A program made the translations under genes and the position numbers. Of a stretch of 64,000 nucleotides of DNA, positions 62,161 through 64,000 are shown in pieces. The DNA comes from an uncultured Chryseobacterium sp. (GTDB taxonomy: Bacteria; Bacteroidota; Bacteroidia; Flavobacteriales; Weeksellaceae). Numbering within the stretch: position 1 is the stretch's first letter; each line of letters opens with the position of its first letter. The stretch spans positions 62,001-126,000 of the forward strand of contig CAJYGB010000020.1 in assembly GCA_913774355.1 (NCBI GenBank), read 5' to 3'. The notes beneath the pieces are model-generated. The model was not told where the DNA came from and ran no database searches. It was given only the letters and a program-made list of their open reading frames with translations.

Positions 62161-62329
62161 AAATCAACGACTGATTTTCATATTGTCGGCTAAAATTTAA
62201 TCAGGTAACCCCTACCTTACCTTTTCCACTTCCACATCATCGTCTATAAATAAAACTGTGCACTTCATTAAATTTAATTGATTTAAATTCATAACATGGT
62301 GAATAATTTAAAATATTTTAGTAATTTCG

Positions 62330-62400
62330 GAAGAACAATTCATTCAAACTATCTCAATAGAAATTTCTTGAGCACCGGTATTCGTACGGGTGCTTTTTTT
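62330..62400 (+). ncRNA. Candidate small RNA or leader with terminator
   Basis: TAATTTCG (62322-62329) is a near-consensus -7 box. About 42 bases later AGCACC-GGTA/TAC-GGGTGCT (62371-62394; one mismatch, TTCG loop) is followed by TTTTTTT. Together they delimit an RNA of about 65 bases with no coding frame of its own after the predicted start. It may be an independent small RNA or an attenuated leader of the peptide genes downstream. Confidence 0.4.
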
Positions 62401-62526
62401 ATTTAATACTAATACTGCTGCCGGATATAAATCAAAATCAAATTGTTAACAATAAATATTTTTCATTTTATAGTGATTAATTGAAAAAGTTCATGTATAT
62501 TTAATCACATCAAAATCCATTTTTAT

Positions 62527-62676
62527 ATGAAAAATACCAATCTAAAAAAGCTTACCCGTAAAGAACAGGGAAAAATCAACGGTGGAACGCTGAAAAGATG
62601 CCAGGACCATTATGAATGTCCGGGAGGTTCCTGCTGCCAGAACGTGTGCGTCCTTTACAATTGTCCTGAAGTATAA
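62527..62676 (+). CDS. Double-glycine leader peptide 1 with cystine-knot-like Cys pattern
   Basis: A 49-residue precursor. The leader 'MKNTNLKKLTRKEQGKINGG' ends in GG, typical of bacteriocin-like peptides of Chryseobacterium exported by peptidase-containing ABC transporters. The core is 29 residues with six Cys in the order C-x5-C-x4-CC-x3-C-x4-C. This spacing, with a central CC, is that of inhibitor cystine knots such as conotoxins. The next gene has the same spacing although almost no other core residue is shared, so the Cys frame is under selection. No transporter or modification gene is in the window. Confidence 0.8.
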   Translation: MKNTNLKKLTRKEQGKINGGTLKRCQDHYECPGGSCCQNVCVLYNCPEV

Positions 62677-62707
62677 ATTTAAATTCAATCAACCATAATC
62701 TATTACT

Positions 62708-62851
62708 ATGAAAAATTTAAAAAAATTAACCAGAAAACAGCAAGAAGCAATTAATGGCGGAGCCATTACTAAATGTAGAACTCATTCAGATTGCGTTATA
62801 GGCTGGTGTTGTAACATGATGTGTGCACCATATGCCTGTATAGAAGACTAA
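62708..62851 (+). CDS. Double-glycine leader peptide 2 with identical Cys spacing
   Basis: A 47-residue precursor, leader 'MKNLKKLTRKQQEAINGG', core 'AITKCRTHSDCVIGWCC'... with the same C-x5-C-x4-CC-x3-C-x4-C frame as peptide 1. It follows peptide 1 by 31 bases and is followed by a terminator, so the two form a small operon. Leaders are nearly identical; the cores differ, as in families of peptides with diversified targets. Confidence 0.8.
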   Translation: MKNLKKLTRKQQEAINGGAITKCRTHSDCVIGWCCNMMCAPYACIED

Positions 62852-62871
62852 GTATTAACCAATTTTTCAAA

Positions 62872-62897
62872 AGCATCTGTTTACAGGTGCTTTTTTT
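62872..62897 (+). terminator. Terminator of the peptide operon
   Basis: AGCATCTG/CAGGTGCT, eight pairs (one G-U) around TTTA, followed by TTTTTTT. Confidence 0.8.
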
Positions 62898-62969
62898 GTC
62901 TGCAGCCGAAAAAAGTTTAATTAATCCTTAAATTTTCCACTTCATTCCTCAATTTTAAAAAATTGAATT

Positions 62970-62977
62970 ATTTTTGT
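62970..62977 (+). promoter_or_regulatory. -7 box of mgtE
   Basis: TATTTTTG, a perfect TAnnTTTG, 23 bases before the TTG start. Confidence 0.5.
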
Positions 62978-62999
62978 AGTATCCTAAAAAAATCACGTT

Positions 63000-64000
63000 T
63001 TGAATTCTAAAGACGAACTTATATTCAATCCTGAAGATATTGCCGAAACCCTCAGTGAACTCCACGCCGATGAGAGGCTTCTGGCATTCCTGAAAGTTCC
63101 GAAAGAATACAAAGCGGAAGTTTTCTCTCACCTGAATCCCGATTTCCAGGAAGAAACCATCCGAAGCATCGGCAGCGACGAAGTTTCGGAGATCCTGAAT
63201 GCCATGACCCCGGATGACCGGACGGCCCTGTTTGAAGATTTTCCGGATGAACTGATCAAATACTCCATCAACCACCTGAATCCCCAGGAACGGAGAATTG
63301 CTTTAAAGCTTTTGGGATACGATTCAGACTCTATTGCCCGTCTGATGACACCATATTACATCCAAATCCGTAAGGAATGGACCATCAAAAGATGCCTTCA
63401 GCAGATCAAGAAAGTGGGAAGCAAAGTGGAAACAATGAACTATCTTTATGTAGTAGACGAGAGAAACCGGCTGATTGACGATATTGCTTTGGGAAGCCTG
63501 CTGCTGGCAGAAGAAGATACGATGGTTGCGGATATTACCGATAACCATTTCGTAGCCATTACCACTACTACCTCTAAGGAAGATGCCGTGCAGTATTTTG
63601 AAAAATATGACCGTGCCGCCCTTCCAATCATCACCGAAGCCGGCGTTCTGGTAGGTATTGTAACCATTGATGACATCCTGGACCAGATCGAACAGCAGAA
63701 TACAGAGGATATCCAGAAATTCGGGGGATTGGAAGCTCTGGACCTTCCTTATACCCAGACTTCACTTATCGAAATGGTTAAGAAAAGAGGCATGTGGCTG
63801 GTCATCCTTTTCTTTTCCGAAATGCTGACTGCTTCGGCGATGGGATATTTTGAAGATGAAATCCAGAAAGCGGTGGTGCTGGCTCTATTTGTCCCGCTAA
63901 TTATTTCCAGCGGCGGAAATTCCGGTTCCCAGGCGGCAACCCTTATTATCAGGGCGATGGCGCTCCAGGAAATAGGACTGAAAGACTGGTGGTATGTGAT
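63000..64000 (+). CDS. mgtE: Magnesium transporter MgtE, 3' end cut off by the window
   Basis: Inner-membrane Mg2+ channel. It begins at TTG 63000 ([22 protein letters not shown]), the only start in frame after the promoter. Cytosolic N domain (about 15-125, '[33 protein letters not shown]'), paired CBS domains (about 125-240, '[27 protein letters not shown]', '[23 protein letters not shown]'), and the start of the membrane part ('[22 protein letters not shown]', '[27 protein letters not shown]'), with the conserved GGNSGSQA of the pore. The frame stays open to the window end. Confidence 0.93.
   Translation, partial: MNSKDELIFNPEDIAETLSELHADERLLAFLKVPKEYKAEVFSHLNPDFQEETIRSIGSDEVSEILNAMTPDDRTALFEDFPDELIKYSINHLNPQERRIALKLLGYDSDSIARLMTPYYIQIRKEWTIKRCLQQIKKVGSKVETMNYLYVVDERNRLIDDIALGSLLLAEEDTMVADITDNHFVAITTTTSKEDAVQYFEKYDRAALPIITEAGVLVGIVTIDDILDQIEQQNTEDIQKFGGLEALDLPYTQTSLIEMVKKRGMWLVILFFSEMLTASAMGYFEDEIQKAVVLALFVPLIISSGGNSGSQAATLIIRAMALQEIGLKDWWYV

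Noticed and set aside
62296..62406. 36-codon frame (ATG 62296) ending inside the terminator
   Set aside because: It runs across the -7 box and the terminator stem, so it is unlikely to be translated; chance open frame.

Overview
The window looks like a chromosomal segment of a flavobacterium of the Chryseobacterium/Weeksellaceae type (Bacteroidota). Supporting signs are Bacteroidota -7 promoter boxes (TAnnTTTG), a type IX secretion C-terminal sorting domain, DUF1800/DUF1501 and PIG-L/SSS pairs, YceI proteins, double-glycine peptides with a 'MKNLKKLTRK' leader, and the intergenic palindrome AAACCTCATAGGTTTT/AAAACCTATGAGGTTT. This is by-eye recognition; no database was consulted.

Layout. 0-16 kb is mostly housekeeping: a cut-off LytTR response regulator, a cation/proton antiporter, tyrA behind what reads as a complete Tyr-codon transcription attenuator, a two-component system with two related exported proteins, serine dehydratase, ammonium transporter, two YceI proteins, glucokinase. 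16-25 kb holds a DUF1800/DUF1501 pair, then a WYL regulator, a HopJ-like gene, an RtcB RNA ligase, a tRNA-shaped RNA whose anticodon arm is replaced by a longer insert, a run of related hairpins, and a large protein with a TerD-like C-terminal part. 26-31.5 kb is an orphan type VI secretion cargo module: LysM adaptor, PAAR-like DUF4280 protein, a bifunctional peptidoglycan hydrolase, and two probable immunity lipoproteins. 33.2-38.6 kb is a very A+T-rich island with an XRE regulator and a tightly overlapping three-gene operon: ComEC-like metallo-beta-lactamase-fold protein, serine-protease/reverse-transcriptase fusion, and family A DNA polymerase without exonuclease domain. This is the best candidate for an undescribed (probably anti-phage) system. 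39-50 kb has a repeat-rich spacer, a PIG-L/small membrane protein/sodium symporter operon, a GNAT/HTH toxin-antitoxin pair, a CREST-type membrane protein and a T9SS-exported phosphoesterase with three SKICH-like repeats. 50.2-57.0 kb is a second RNA-repair cluster: two minimal nucleotidyltransferases, an AAA/PNK-like kinase, a Thg1-like 3'-5' polymerase, a possible prim-pol protein and several unknown proteins. 57-64 kb returns to housekeeping (cold-shock protein, pnp, rpsO, mgtE) with two tandem cystine-knot-patterned double-glycine peptides at 62.5-62.9 kb.

How it fits together. RtcB can seal RNA ends; a kinase, nucleotidyltransferases and a Thg1-like enzyme can prepare or rebuild ends. The two RNA loci 28 kb apart may therefore serve one response to tRNA damage (inference). 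The type VI cargo, the RT island, the toxin-antitoxin pair and the small peptides add an inter-bacterial and anti-phage conflict layer to an otherwise ordinary chromosome.
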